A stretch of 64,000 nt of DNA from Polyporus tsugae. Lineage: Eukaryota > Basidiomycota > Agaricomycetes > Polyporales > Polyporaceae. Location: contig JAHRBS010000006.1 of NCBI GenBank assembly GCA_024305745.1, positions 808,501 through 872,500 on the forward strand, read 5' to 3'. The translations under genes were made by a program, and so were the position numbers. How positions within the stretch are numbered: position 1 is the first letter of the stretch; each line of letters opens with the position of its first letter. This document shows, piece by piece, positions 33,811 through 45,611 of this stretch. Below the pieces are notes generated by a model that was not told the origin of the DNA, ran no database searches, and saw only the letters and a program-made list of their open reading frames with translations.

Positions 33811-34690
33811 TCACTCTCCGTGGTAGCGCACCAGCTCTTCGATGTTCGGGACCCGCGGCATGATACAGAAGCGAGGACGTGGGCGACCGCTGAAACTAAT
33901 GATCAGCCGTTCCGACGTCAGCTCCGCTCGGAATACAAGTACGGGGAAGCGAAAAACACGAACGTCTTTCCCAGTTCTTCAGTCCGAACACCGCCGCGAG
34001 CATCAAATATTGCCAGAGGTTGAACAGCGCAATCGTTCTCGCCACGGCCATGAACAGGAAGTCTTCCCCAATACGCCAGCCAGGACAGACCCTGAAAAGA
34101 TACCACACCCGTAAGTCTCGGGAACCGGTCGCAGGCAGGGTTGGAAAGCTCATACCGTCGTCCGAAACCGAATGCGATGTCCAACAAGTACACATTCGGG
34201 TGCCGCTCAGCGCCCAGCCACCGCTCCGGGTTGAACGTGTGCGGGTCGGGCCACTTGCCCTCGTCGTCAAGCATGCCCCTGCGCCATGTAGTAAGTTAAC
34301 GATGCTCCGTCAGCTCGGAGAGAAACGGCATACCAGACGTTTACAAACCCCATGGTACCCTTCTCGATAGGGTAGTCACGCCGTTATAGACGCCGCCTTG
34401 ATCAGCAAGTCGAGGTACTGCACTTGGCCAAACAAGGTCAGTATGGATCCGATCACGAGGGACCTCCTTGCGGACACTCACACAATTGGAGCCTTCATCC
34501 GGAAGATCTCGGCGAAGACCGCCTCTACGTAGGGAAGATTGGGTCGGTCGGAGGCCGACGGCAGACGTTCAGAGCCAACAACGCGATCGACCTCAGCCTG
34601 AGCCTTCTTGAGGATGTCCGGATACTTCGCCATGAAGGTGAGGAATGCGGAAAGGATGACTGTTGTCTGTAGTAGCACACCAAATCGCAC
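33811..34690 (-). pseudogene. Truncated cytochrome P450
   Basis: Only the C-terminal third of a P450 can be found. Visible pieces are FMAKYPDILKKAQAEVDRVV with NLPYVEAVFAEIFRMK (K-helix ExxR as EIFR; 34478-34660), a worn IEKGTMGFVNVW near 34340, FNPERWLG (34210-34235) and the haem loop FGFGRR/VCPG interrupted by an intron near 34100-34160. The C-terminal end ISFSGRPRPRFCIMPRVPN to a stop at 33811 is in another frame from the preceding LFNLWQY part. The N-terminal two-thirds, including the distal I-helix, are missing. A 3'-partial duplication that has since decayed is the simplest reading. Confidence 0.75.
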
Positions 34691-34972
34691 GGACGTCGGA
34701 GTTTACGCCGTTTCGTATTTGGTAAGTACTTATGTACTTATGTACTTGCGTTTCAACACAGTACCAATAATTATCGTTGGAAACGTACGTGGTCGGCTGC
34801 AGAGACCGAGGGAAGAGGACCAAATAGATCTCGACATCTGGACTCACCGTAAGTATTTTGGAGTGACCACACATCAATAAACACGGGGGATGATGAGCCT
34901 GTATAGCCTTCTCCTCGATTATTTGTTCATGAGCCAGCACGGGTATCATAAACAAGGCATCATGATACATCC

Positions 34973-37105
34973 TTACGAATCTTGCTTCTCTTCCTTACTC
35001 TTATCCTCCACGGTCTTCATCGGGCCTACGAAATGGAAGCGCCCCCACGATGTCCAGCATGCGCTAACGATAAGCATGACTGCCCCAATAGCGACGACGG
35101 CGTAATTCATGTTCAGCGCGTTGGTCGGATGTGCAGTAGGCAGGATGAAGAGGATGCAGATGAACACAGTGAACTATCATCACAGAGGCGCGCGTCAGGA
35201 CCCGACGCATACATCTATCCAGTCAACGGCTTACCAGGAAACTCGCGAAGTTGACAGACCATGACCACCGTCCGAGTGAGAACGGACCCCGTTCTAGTAG
35301 ACTATCATGACGCAGTCATCAACGCACATACCGAGCACAGGGGTAGAGTAAAACTCACGACGTGGTCGGCCAGAAAACACGGATGATGATTGGCTGCAAG
35401 TAGCTAAGCATGACAGCGATGGCCGCAGACGACAGGATCGCGTTGAACTGCAACGCCAAATGACCGTCAGCGTTTTACTTCGCAGAACGGTACTCACTGA
35501 ATCCGACTCACTGCGACAGCAGACCCGATGTATGCACACGAGATGATGCACCCCACGAGCACCGACGTCCACACGCCAAAGTACGGAGCTTGGTACCGGT
35601 TGAGCGCCATGTATTTGCTCTTCAGCGGGAACGCGTTGTCACGGGCGAGCGCATAGAACAGCCGCGAGCTCGCCGTAAATGCCGTGACGGCCGCCATGAA
35701 CTGCGCCAGCGCGACCACTGTCAGGCACATGAGCGTGAGACGCTTCCCGACGGCGTCGTAGTAGAGTTGCGCGATAGGAATCGCAAAGGCCGTGCCCTGG
35801 ACGGACGCAATGGACTGTACAGAGAAGAGGAGGGCGAGCATATATGCGAGCCCGATAAACCAGGAGCCAACAATGGAGCCGACAACGGCGAGTGGTGCAA
35901 GAACTTCGGCACGTTTTGCTTCTTCGGCCACTTGGGCGGCCGTTTCGCAGCCTTCAAGGGTGTAGACTGCCTGAGCGAAGAGTGAGATGGTCGTGAAAAG
36001 GTGCAGGATTGTAGGACATACCTGGAGGAAACCTAGGAGTACGACAAATCCACGGTTTGACCAGCCGGTGAAGCTAGGATAGGTTAGTATATGCGCTGCG
36101 CGAAATTATGGTTCTCGATACGTACTTCTCGTAGTCCGTGAACACAAACGCCGCGCTGTTCTGAGCCCGCGCCACTGCGTCAGTATCTTATACCGTACCC
36201 TGAACAGGAGACCGCTCACTTTGACTGGTGCTTTTACTAAGAGGGTTATGACGAGAACAAATGTTCCGCCGAGCGTCCACCACAAGTTAAACGAGCTCAT
36301 GTGCCCGATGGCCTTCGTGCCGATAGTATTGATGATGCCGGACAGGATGTTCACGCCCCATGCGATTGCGGCGACTTCCACCCTAGTTAGTGTTCGGCCT
36401 TGTCCAACCTCGGCGAGGGATGCCAAGTAGAGGGCGACGCTGAGGTTTCCTGATGTTCCAGTAAACGTCATGGCGATGCAATATATCCATCCTGTCTGCG
36501 AGATGGCTGAGATGTCTGGATATATGTGCCCCGGCAGAAACTGAACCTACGCAGACTTCGTCCGTTCAGTTTCGTTCGGACAAACGCAGGACTGGTGGAG
36601 ACTTACATCCAAGCATCGGGGTGTCGGGCTTCATTTTGCACACCCAAAAGTACAGACCACCCATTGTGGGACTAGTGAGACGGTTACCAAGATGAAAGAC
36701 GGCCGGTAAAAAGCACATACACTCACTAGGCACTGCAAATTTCGGCCAAAGATAACGCTATCAGCAGCATGAACAGACTACAAATCTATACCGCAGCACA
36801 TAATCTTCAGCGAAATGGTAAAACGGGACGATGTATGGACGTACGTTCCAACCCCAGAACAAGCCCAAAGGTCCTCCAGAGAATAGTCCCGTCTGGAAGG
36901 CGCTACTCATGCCCGTCAAGATCCCAATGGCACAGAATGATATGCCCAGAACGCCGAATAGCGACATGTCGCGCCGGAACTCGCTCTTGTATCCCAACTC
37001 GTGAAGCCGCTGGTCGGACTGGGACACTGCTGCGTCCGAAGGATCCAAGGGGTCTCTGGCATTCCTCTCCACGCTTTCAACGTCGCCCAGTGCAGTCTTC
37101 TCCAT
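34973..37105 (-). CDS. APC-family amino acid/amine transporter
   Basis: Plasma- or organelle-membrane transporter of the amino acid-polyamine-organocation superfamily; the substrate is not readable. Landmarks in order: RRDMSLFGVLGISFCAIGIL (first membrane segment, exon 36845-37105), ICSLFMLLIALSLAEICSA (36727-36785), YPTMGGLYFWVCKMKPDTPM (36607-36671), GWIYCIAMTFTGTSGNLSVA (from ~36495), KAIGHMSSFNLWWTLGGTFV, NSAAFVFTDYE, FTGWSNRGFVVLLGFLQ, AVYTLEGCETAAQVAEEAKR, FTASSRLFYALARDNAFPLK, QPIIIRVFWP and MNYAVVAIGAVMLI near the C-terminus, stop at 34973. The exons are many and short. I could not find a frame-keeping splice between 36607 and about 36500: the last clear exon ends in phase 1 and the next frame needs another phase. 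This may be an unusual splice site or a lesion. Confidence 0.85.
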
Positions 37106-37614
37106 GTCGGTCAGTCTTGAAGATATGAGGCAAGAAACAACTGGCCAAGCGAAGTACTCACGCCTTTTATCTCCCCGACTCTCAGGCCACATGACCCTCG
37201 TTAGACGACGTCGACCCCGGGTCGAACCTGGGCATCAGAGGGAATGCTTGAGCGGATACCTCAGATGATCCAAGAAACAATGACACTAAGTAAGGAAGAG
37301 GAGGTGGAAATATGTTCGAGGAAGTCTGCATTTCTAGAGAAGAAGGTCGATAGCTCGAAGCTCGCGGAGAGGGACTGTGACATGATGGTCTGAAGTGAAG
37401 CTCGTCAAGCACCGAACCTTGCAGCCGGCAGCGTTTTAGCGCCCATTCCCAGGGCGCCCGACGCCGCGGACTGTGCTGAGCTCGACATTGTTGCTGTTTC
37501 GCTCTGATACCCACCACACCGACTGGCCGTCATCGTCGCCCGCTCTAGATTTCAGGTTGTATACCCTTGGACTAGACTAGACTTGTCTGTGCTCTCTACT
37601 ACTCCGAACGACGA
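37106..37614. other. Divergent promoter region, transporter and GH5 gene
   Basis: About 510 nt separate the two divergently read start codons. A short inverted repeat with a TTCGACCCGGGG-type arm near 37210 was checked and does not make a tRNA. No other gene is seen. Confidence 0.4.
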
Positions 37615-40600
37615 ATGCCTATCTCCCGCACCGACTCTGACGCTTCTTTCATCTTTGTCGGTTCTGAGAACCCCAAGGAGCAGCGAGAGTCCTTTGCACA
37701 CGATTGGTCGGCAGCCGGGACTGGTGGAAAGATATGCCTCCATGGGAGGCACTTTGTCGATGCACATGGACGCGTGTGCCATCTGCGAGGAGTGAACTTG
37801 TCGGGCAACTGCAAGACGTGCGTATCCAGCCCTCCTTCTCCTTCCGTCCTAGCCACTGATCTGCACCAAGTCCAGTAAACCACGACCATGACACATTCCC
37901 TAAGAATCATGCCGACGTGACCTTTGTCGGACGTCCATTTCCACTAGAGGAGGCCCCGGATCACTTTGCGAGACTGAGACGATGGGGTCTGACCTTCGGT
38001 GAGTGCGCTGTCGCATGCTTTACTTGCACATTAATGAGATGTCCTGTAGTCCGATTTTTGGTTACGTGGGAGGCCGTAGAGCACACCGGACCGTGAGTAC
38101 ATATCCTCCTGCCTTTCTGTTCCTCGGAAAGCATGTTTGGTTCCCCGTCCGTGCGATTCAAATGTGGACAGCGCACGGCGCACTCTTCATGGCGGTTGAC
38201 GATACGGACCTACTAACCACTTTTTTCAGTGGAATCTATGACATGGAATACCTAGAATACGTTCGCAAGCTACTGTCTCTAATGCCGCAGTACGGCCTCG
38301 TCGCATTCGTCGCACTGCACCAAGACGTCTGGTCCAGATACACGGGTGGTTCTGGAGCGCCTGCTTGGACGCTCGAAGCTGTGGGGTTTGACCTTCATGG
38401 CCTTGAACAGCCTGGCGCGGCCTGGTTGAAGGGCGTCCGAGGTGGTGGTCATACGGAGGATGAGCGCGGACTGTGGCCTTGTGGCTATCAGAAGCTTGCG
38501 GCTGCTACTATGGCGTACGTTCATCTTATCGTCTTGAACGCATCCGTGCAATGGACTGAGTGGCACGGTTTGCAGGACATGCTTCTGGGGCGGAGACATG
38601 TTCGCGCCGAAGCTGAAGGTGAAAGGCGCGGACGGGCGCGAAGTCTCCATCCAGCGGTTTCTGCAAAGCACGTTCCTGAACATGTGGGAGCTCGTTGCGA
38701 AGACGGTCGCGGATCTGGAGGCCGTTATCGGGTTCGAGGTAGGCCGCTATTTCTTGGTATATGCGACTTTCTGACCATGGACCTGCGGCCCAGATGATGA
38801 ACGAGCCGCATAGAGGTTATATCGAACTTCAGTCGATGCACGCCTTCGATTACAACACCGATCTTCACCTCGGGCATGTTCGTGAGTGATGATTTCACTA
38901 TTGCTCGCCGAAAACTGCTTTTGACGTGTGCATATAGCCACCGCTTTCCAATCGTTCATGCTGGGTTCTGGCCACTCAACGTCCGTTGGAGTCTGGACGC
39001 GCTCGTTCCCGATGCCCACTCGCCTGACTTCTCAAGCCGTGCTGAACAAGGCTGGCCAGAAAGCTTGGCTTGAAGGCGGCCCGACTCAGGGCAAGTGCTT
39101 GTGGGAGCTCCATGGCGTCTGGGGCTGGGATCAGAAGAAGAACGAAGGGGTCGTGCTCCGGGAGAACTACTTCAAGCGAGACCCAGACACTGGCAGGGAG
39201 GTGAGGGACTGGCATTGGCTAGCTAAAATGGAGTGAGCTTACGAATCCAATGGTTTTGCGTCAGATCGATTGGTACACGGACTTTTACTACCCGGTATTG
39301 AACAAGTGGGCCGAGCGCGTACGGAGCGTGTCGAGCCAGGAGAAGGTCGTCTTTTGTGAGCCAATCCCGAACGAGGTGGGTTTCAGGCGAATGGCGCTTA
39401 CGATACTGAGGCTCACATCGAGCGCGCATAGTTCTGCCCCAAATCTTGGCGGCCACACCGTCCTGCCAACATGGTGTATGCACCGCATTGGTGAGCGGTC
39501 TACTCGACACGCCTGTTGTTGTGATTGGCTCTCACAAATGTTCTCAGGTATGACCTCAACGCGCTCTTCCTGAAGGCGTTCGGGGACTTCTCTGTGAATG
39601 TCCAGGGGCTCTCTCGAGTGCGTCGGGCAGGTCTCGGCCGATGACTGCGCTTGCTGATTGGGCGGTTCAATGTACAGGGCATGTTCCTATTGAAAGCATT
39701 CTACTGGGGTCAGAAGGGCGCACGAGACAACTTCTCGTTGCAGATACGGAACATCGTAGAAGAAGGGTACAAGTCTCTGGGTGAAACCCCAGTTATTATT
39801 GGAGAATGTGGCATTCCCATGGACATGAAGTGAGCGCATTGTCGTGATCCGTCCCGTAGATTTTTGTTAACGCGGGTGCGCTTGCAGCAAGGGCGAGGCG
39901 TTCGAGACGGACCGGTGGCACTGGCAGTTGAAGATGATGGATGCGATGATTGTGGCATTGGAGCGTGCCCTCGTTGGCTTCACGTAAGTTCCCGTCAATG
40001 CTTCCCCACTAAATGTCACCCGCGGACCGCTCACGCGTCCTGTAATCCAGGCTCTGGAACTACAATCCGGACAATGACGATCACGCGGGCGACGATTGGA
40101 ACGGGGAGAACTTCTCGTGGTTCAGCCGAAAGCGCGCACTGCCATCCTCCTGGTTGGATTATACCCAAACGTCGCCCACGCTCGACAACGGAGGCCGCAT
40201 CCTTCGCGCCGTCGTACGCCCGTATCCCGCGAAAACCGCGGGAGTACCCCTCCTATTCGACTACGAGATCAACACGAGCGAAATTACCTTCGAGTGGGCG
40301 ATTCCAACTGCCGCCGACCCTGATGCATCGAAGGCGGCGGGCGGTCCCAGCGTCCAAACGCCACCCCGGAACGGCATGCCACCCCTCATGTCGAACAAGA
40401 CGGAGATCTTCTACCCGTCGGTGCTGGCACACGGGCGAAACGTCATCGTGCGGGGTTTGTCGAAGGAGGACCGCTGGATGTATGAGGAAGCCAAGCAGAC
40501 CCTCACGATCGTCACCGCGCACAATGCGCCCGGGACTGTGCACCGCGTGACAGTGAGCGTGGATCCGCTGCCGAAGCCGGCCTTCGAGTTGAACGACTTC

Positions 40601-40687
40601 TGGGGCGACTTCAGCGGACAGATCCTGGCGGTCTCCCTCGTGGTCGTCTCGAGTTTGGTGCTCCTGTTCTCGTGGCTCTTTGCGTAG
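37615..40687 (+). CDS. GH5 membrane-anchored steryl-glucosidase/glucosylceramidase-like
   Basis: Glycoside hydrolase family 5 enzyme of the type of yeast Egh1 and Cryptococcus EGCrP2, which hydrolyse ergosteryl glucoside and glucosylceramide. Thirteen exons fit: 37615-37817, 37871-37998, 38050-38092, 38230-38514, 38576-38738, 38794-38881, 38938-39200, 39265-39375, 39432-39490, 39548-39617, 39678-39829, 39888-39983, 40051-40687 (765 residues). The catalytic acid/base is Glu278 in MMNEPHRGYI and the nucleophile Glu514 in IIGECGIPMD. Other family marks are HLRGVNLSGN, ALHQDVWSR, FDYNTDLHLGHV and TLWNYNPDNDDHAGD. A C-terminal hydrophobic segment (last ~20 residues) suggests tail anchoring in a membrane, and no signal peptide is seen. 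TSC10 lies 4.3 kb upstream. Whether sterol or ceramide glucosides are the substrate cannot be told. Confidence 0.9.
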
Positions 40688-41202
40688 AGAAGGCTGGATG
40701 TTTTCGTCATTGCTTGTCGTTGTCATCATCTTTAATCCGGATTATGTGCTTCCATTCACACGCGGTTTGAGTTGGCTTTGGAATAAGATTATCTCCCGTG
40801 AAAGGTTGCGTGGCGTACCTTCTTCCACCCACCTTCCCTCGGAAGGAGAAGATCCGGGCACATGCTTCCCACCTACCAAGCCGAACACGGTGAGTCCCAC
40901 ATTCCAGTGCCCGTCGCATTGCAATCTGTCCTCAAGAGCTTATTTCTTGTCTTCAGTGTGTCGGATGCAAACCGCGCATTCATTAAGGGCAAGTCGCCGC
41001 GCCACTTCACATCGGCATATACAACGGCGACTTCACAAGGTTTACATGAGGCTGTCGCTAACTTTGGTCCATGAGACGTCCTCGGATGACGTAGCGGTTC
41101 CCGAAGACGTTGAAAAGGTCGGTGGTTCGCTGTCAACCATGCTCAAGTGTGCGCACTACTCTACAGAGACCTCCCTCGAGAACCTCGAAATCATCTTAAC
41201 CA
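40688..41202. other. Intergenic before first dioxygenase
   Basis: No gene seen. Short frames only; the right part should contain the promoter and leader of the dioxygenase starting at 41203. Confidence 0.4.
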
Positions 41203-42793
41203 TGCCCGGAACGACCCTTCCCTCTGTACCGCACTACGTGCCGCCTCCGCCGACCAAAGAAAACCGTAAGCACTCGCAGTAGTTCTGCGCGCATGCCTTA
41301 TCTCACTATGGCTCGTAGTTGACTGGGCAGACCTGCCTATCATCGACTTCTCCAAGGCGGGGACGCCAGAGGGCCGAGCTGAACTTGCTCCTCAAGTGTG
41401 CGACGCGATGCGGGTTCATGGCTTCCTCATCATCGTCAATCATGGTTGGACGCAAGCTCAGGTGCGTCCGTCGGAGTGATAGAGGGTACGGAAGGATGTA
41501 ACACCACCGACCTCTGTAGAACCAGCGGATCTTCGATCTGGCAGACGTACCCTTCTCGCAGGTCTCCGAAGACGAGAAGAAAAGATTCCAGACGAAGACT
41601 CATGAGACTGGGACCGCGGAAGGCTATAAGCTGCGCCGACTCTGGGTGAGCTTCCGTGTTCTTATCTGATGTGGCACTCGCAACTGACACGCTTATCCCT
41701 AGACGATTGACAATGGCGTTCGTGACGAGCTAGAGTACTACACCTGTAAGTAGTGTTCGAACCTGGAGAACCGATAGCTAACGAGATGGTGCGCAGTCTT
41801 CGGCCAGGCGGATCACCCCAAAGTTTTGCAGCCTTTCTTGCAAGAGTACCAACAATTTGCGCAGCACAACCATTTCAATCTGTTGCATCCTATCTTAAGG
41901 TGCGTTGCAAAATCGATCTTGGGAGCTCTAGAACCCGAAGCTCATCGTTCGAAGGCTGCTCGCTCTCGGCATGGAGCTACCGGAAGAGACTTTCGTCAAC
42001 ATTCACGACTTCAACGATACGGCGGTAAAATATGGTGCGATACTTTTACTCACGCCTCTGTCGACCTCTCCTCACACCGGATTTATTGTCTACCAGCTCG
42101 GTTCTTGAAATAGTATGTACCCAAGCAATGCACGCTCGTTCTCTCGAGTCACAGATATTCATTCAGCTACCCTCGGACGGAGGAAGATGAAGCAAAGTCG
42201 AAGAATGTCTGGCTGAAGGGTCATACAGGTGAGTTGCACGTATTCGGTCTCACATTCGCGTTCACCCTGTTAACTTGTCCCTCAGACATTGGGACCATTA
42301 CGATTCTCTGGAGCCAACCGGTATCGGCTCTCCAGGTCATGTCGCCGGATGGCAAGTGGCGTTGGGTCAGACACATCAACAATGCACTGGTACGTTGTAT
42401 GGTTCATTCCAGATCGACGCGACTCTGGCCTCATGCTTCCCTTTTTTGCAGGTGGTCAATGTCGGTGATGCTCTGGAAATGCTCACAGGTGGCTTTTACA
42501 AGGCTACCATTCATCGAGTAGTCCAGCCTCCCAGAGACCAGCGCGACTGCACTCGTCTCGGCGCCTTCTACTTCGCCATGTGCAACGACGATGTCAGGCT
42601 GGTCCCGTTCACCGCCAGCTCGGCTCTTCAACGGGTCGGAGTGGTTCGGAAGATCGACGACGAGGACGCACCGACCATGCGCGAATGGCGCAAAGGGCGC
42701 GCCAAGGCTTATGGGCTGACGGAGTTGAAGCGCAAGGACGACGTTGTCGAAGAGCAGGTTATCAACGGCGTAGTCGTGAAGCATTACAATTAG
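41203..42793 (+). CDS. 2-oxoglutarate/Fe(II) dioxygenase, isopenicillin N synthase-like (copy 1)
   Basis: Non-haem iron oxygenase of the IPNS-like/2OG-Fe(II) family, soluble; the substrate is unknown. Ten exons fit: 41203-41266, 41319-41461, 41520-41645, 41703-41745, 41797-41899, 41955-42034, 42097-42112, 42167-42228, 42286-42389 and 42452-42793 (360 residues). The N-terminal domain shows DLPIIDFSKA and GFLIIVNHGWTQAQ. The iron ligands are His211 and Asp213 in GHTDIGTITIL and His268 in KATIHRVVQPP. Exon 7 is only 16 nt. The next gene is its tandem copy with exons of exactly the same lengths, which supports every junction. Length is normal for the family. Such enzymes occur in both secondary metabolism and catabolism, and the context does not decide. 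Confidence 0.9.
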
Positions 42794-43550
42794 GCTTGGA
42801 TGGCCTTATCTCTCTCTCTTGATTTCCCCTGGCACGTGTTGACTCGTCCGACAGATCTGTACCATGTTTTCATTTTTCGGTATGAATGCTTCCTCGGTCA
42901 TGTGTTGTTGCGCAATGATCTTCTGCTTCCGTTGTCCACGGGTTGCGCTTATCGGGAGTGCTCAGACACCGGTGCACGGTCCACATCCCCCGTTTGGCGC
43001 AAGATAGCAGCCATCTTCAGGCATTGCGATGCCTATCTCATCAACTACTCGGCTCCCCGCCTCCCGCGTACTCAAAGGAGGTGGAACGTTTAACGTAAAC
43101 AGACGGAAGTTCTTTCCGTCCTTCATCGACGTAAGGTAGGACTAGGACGGCTTCAATCTGTGTGAGTCTGCCCGAATTCAATGCTTTCCCATGATACTGA
43201 TTTTCGGGAAGCTCCCTTGGTTGCCCTCAGGAAATCGTGTCTGGTACGTAACAGTCGCTGCAACGAAGCAAATCAGACTAGCAACTCTGTGTGTCGTTTC
43301 ATGAAGTCGACAGTTTGTAATTCCCAGACGCATGCTCCTCCTTCAGCTTTCAGGGCACTATCTTGATATGCCATCCTCACGGTGAGATACCTTGTCTCCT
43401 TTTCCAGCCCAGCAGCCCGCAAGCAAGAACCACCAACATCACGGATTGTCGATTATCAGATCCGAATCTCGCCGGTGTAGACTCTAAAAGAAGCTCTCAC
43501 TCGACGCACGCCTCGATACTACTCGCGCCCTTACACACTCGCGGCCCAAT
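42794..43550. other. Spacer between tandem dioxygenases
   Basis: No gene seen and no clear leftover dioxygenase exon. It should carry the promoter of the second copy. Confidence 0.4.
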
Positions 43551-45174
43551 ATGCTTGAAACGACATCCCCCTATGCTCCTCACAATCCCCCTCCTCCGCC
43601 TACGACCGAAGATCGTAAGTCTGGAGATGTTCGTTTCATAAACCTTACCACCTCGCTCATATGCTCGGGTTCCCAGTCAACTGGGCTGACCTACCCATCG
43701 TTGACATCTCGAAGGCAAGCACCGCCGAGGGCCGCGCGGAGCTCGCCATACAAGTGCGGGACGCTATGCGCACGTTCGGATTCATGTACGTCGTCAACCA
43801 CGGTTTGACGCAGGCTCAGGTGCGTAGGCATCGATAACGCTGCACAGTGCACGGGTCGTCCGATTTACCCACCGCATCGGCTGCAATAGAATGCGCGGCT
43901 CTTCGATATCGCCGACGTACCCTTCTCTCAGGTGTCCGACGAGGGGAAGAGACTGTTCTCGAACGAAATCAAGAACACGGGGTCGTACAGGGGTTACAAA
44001 CCCCGTCAATTCTGGGTGCGTTCGCTCTTGGGCGGTGGGACTGCGACGTGGTCGTGCTGAGTGATGCTTCAGACCATTGATAATGGAGTTCCCGACCAAA
44101 TCGAACACTACCAGTGTATGTTTATCCATTTAAATCTCCGTTTCTTCTCTATCATGCGAGGAATCTCACATGCGGTGCCCATTCGGCGATGACTAGTCTT
44201 TGAACAGAAGCACCATCCGAAGGCGCTTCAGCCGTTCCTCCCGGAAATCTACGCTTTTGCGCAACACAACCATTTCAAGGTCCTGCATCCGATCCTCAGG
44301 TACGTTTTTACTTGTGCCCATCGTGACCTCGGGCTGAAAGTCGGAACAGGTTGCTCGCTCTCGGCTTGGAGCTACCAGAAGAAACGTTCGTCAAGGTCCA
44401 TGATGTCGATGCTACCGGACCGGGTTTCGGTACGTTCTCTTGTTCCCTTGTCCAGAAGACTCCGAGCTCTAACGCGTTATTAGTGCGGTTCATGAAGTAG
44501 TGAGTAATAACTGTTTTGAACGGACTTGACGTCCGGCTTAGTTTCACCAGCTATCCTCGCACCGAGGAAGACGAGGCGAAGACGAAAAATGTCTGGCTCA
44601 AGGGACACACCGGTATGCTAATCTCGACTATGGGAAGGGTTTAGGTATGAACACTATCGTGCAGATATTGGTACGATCACGATCCTGTGGAGCCAGCCGA
44701 TATCAGCTCTCCAAATCATGACTCCGGATGGCAAATGGCGATGGGTTCGCCACATCGACAATGCTCTGGTACGCGCTCCTCCCTAATCCCGCGTTCATCA
44801 TGCCGATTTCGTGTCCATCTGGTCATTCCCAGGTCATCAACATCGGCGACGCGATGGAAATGCTGTCTGGGGGCTACTACAAGGCGACAATCCACCGTGT
44901 CGTCCAACCTCCTCCGGACCAACGGGGATACGAACGTCACGGCGCGTTCTACTTTGCCATGGCCAACGACGACGTGAAGCTCGTGCCTTTCTCCGAGAGC
45001 CCCGTCCTGCAGCGTGAAGGCATCGCACGTCGGGTCGAGGACGTGAACGCGCCGACGATGGCGGAGTGGCGGGTGGGGCTCACCAGGTCGTACGGCGTCA
45101 GTGAACTCGAGCGGAAGGACGAGGTTGTCGAAGAGCAGGTCGTCGGAGGCATTGTCGTCAAACATTACAACTAA
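43551..45174 (+). CDS. 2-oxoglutarate/Fe(II) dioxygenase, isopenicillin N synthase-like (copy 2)
   Basis: Tandem paralogue of the preceding gene. Exons: 43551-43614, 43677-43819, 43890-44015, 44073-44115, 44197-44299, 44350-44429, 44484-44499, 44551-44612, 44665-44768 and 44833-45174. Each has the same length as its counterpart (64, 143, 126, 43, 103, 80, 16, 62, 104, 342 nt), giving 360 residues. The iron ligands are conserved (GHTDIGTITIL, KATIHRVVQPP). Introns have diverged almost fully while exons remain alignable, so the duplication is not recent. Differences such as FGFMYVVNHGL versus HGFLIIVNHGW near the N-terminal core, and PGFG versus TAVKYA before exon 7, could reflect changed substrate use. 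Confidence 0.9.
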
Positions 45175-45611
45175 CCACTACTGTGTATTGCGTCGGAGAC
45201 GAGGCTGGGTGCATAATATCGTCTGACCCTTTCAGTCTCCGGGTGTTGCGTCAATGTTTAGGTCAAGCATGATACTCTTCCCCGGGAATAGAACAGCTCA
45301 AACCTCCAGTTTTTGGCCCGAGGCCGACAAGGGCGAACATCCCAGTATTCTTGACGAGCTTCTCCACCCCTGGCTTAACCCAAATCTTTGTGAGACCTCG
45401 CGATACTATTTGAAGCACTGATACGCAGCCAGGGGCAAACACTACTCAAGCTCTGTGCCCATCACGCTGAGATGGATATTGGTCATGTGAGATCGCGACG
45501 AAGATATTCACGGCCTCGGAGCTCCGTTCCTTATTTACATAGGCCTTGCAAGACGTCAGCGTATATGTAACGCTGCCGCCAGCGGCAGCGAAGAACGGAG
45601 TCGACACAACA

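Noticed and set aside
37195..37260. GGTTCGACCC-like sequence on the minus strand, as in a tRNA T-arm
   Set aside because: No acceptor stem, D-arm or anticodon arm can be paired around it; it lies in the promoter region between two genes.
41750..41800. GTTCGAACCTGG resembling a tRNA T-loop
   Set aside because: It lies inside a normal intron of the first dioxygenase and no cloverleaf forms around it.
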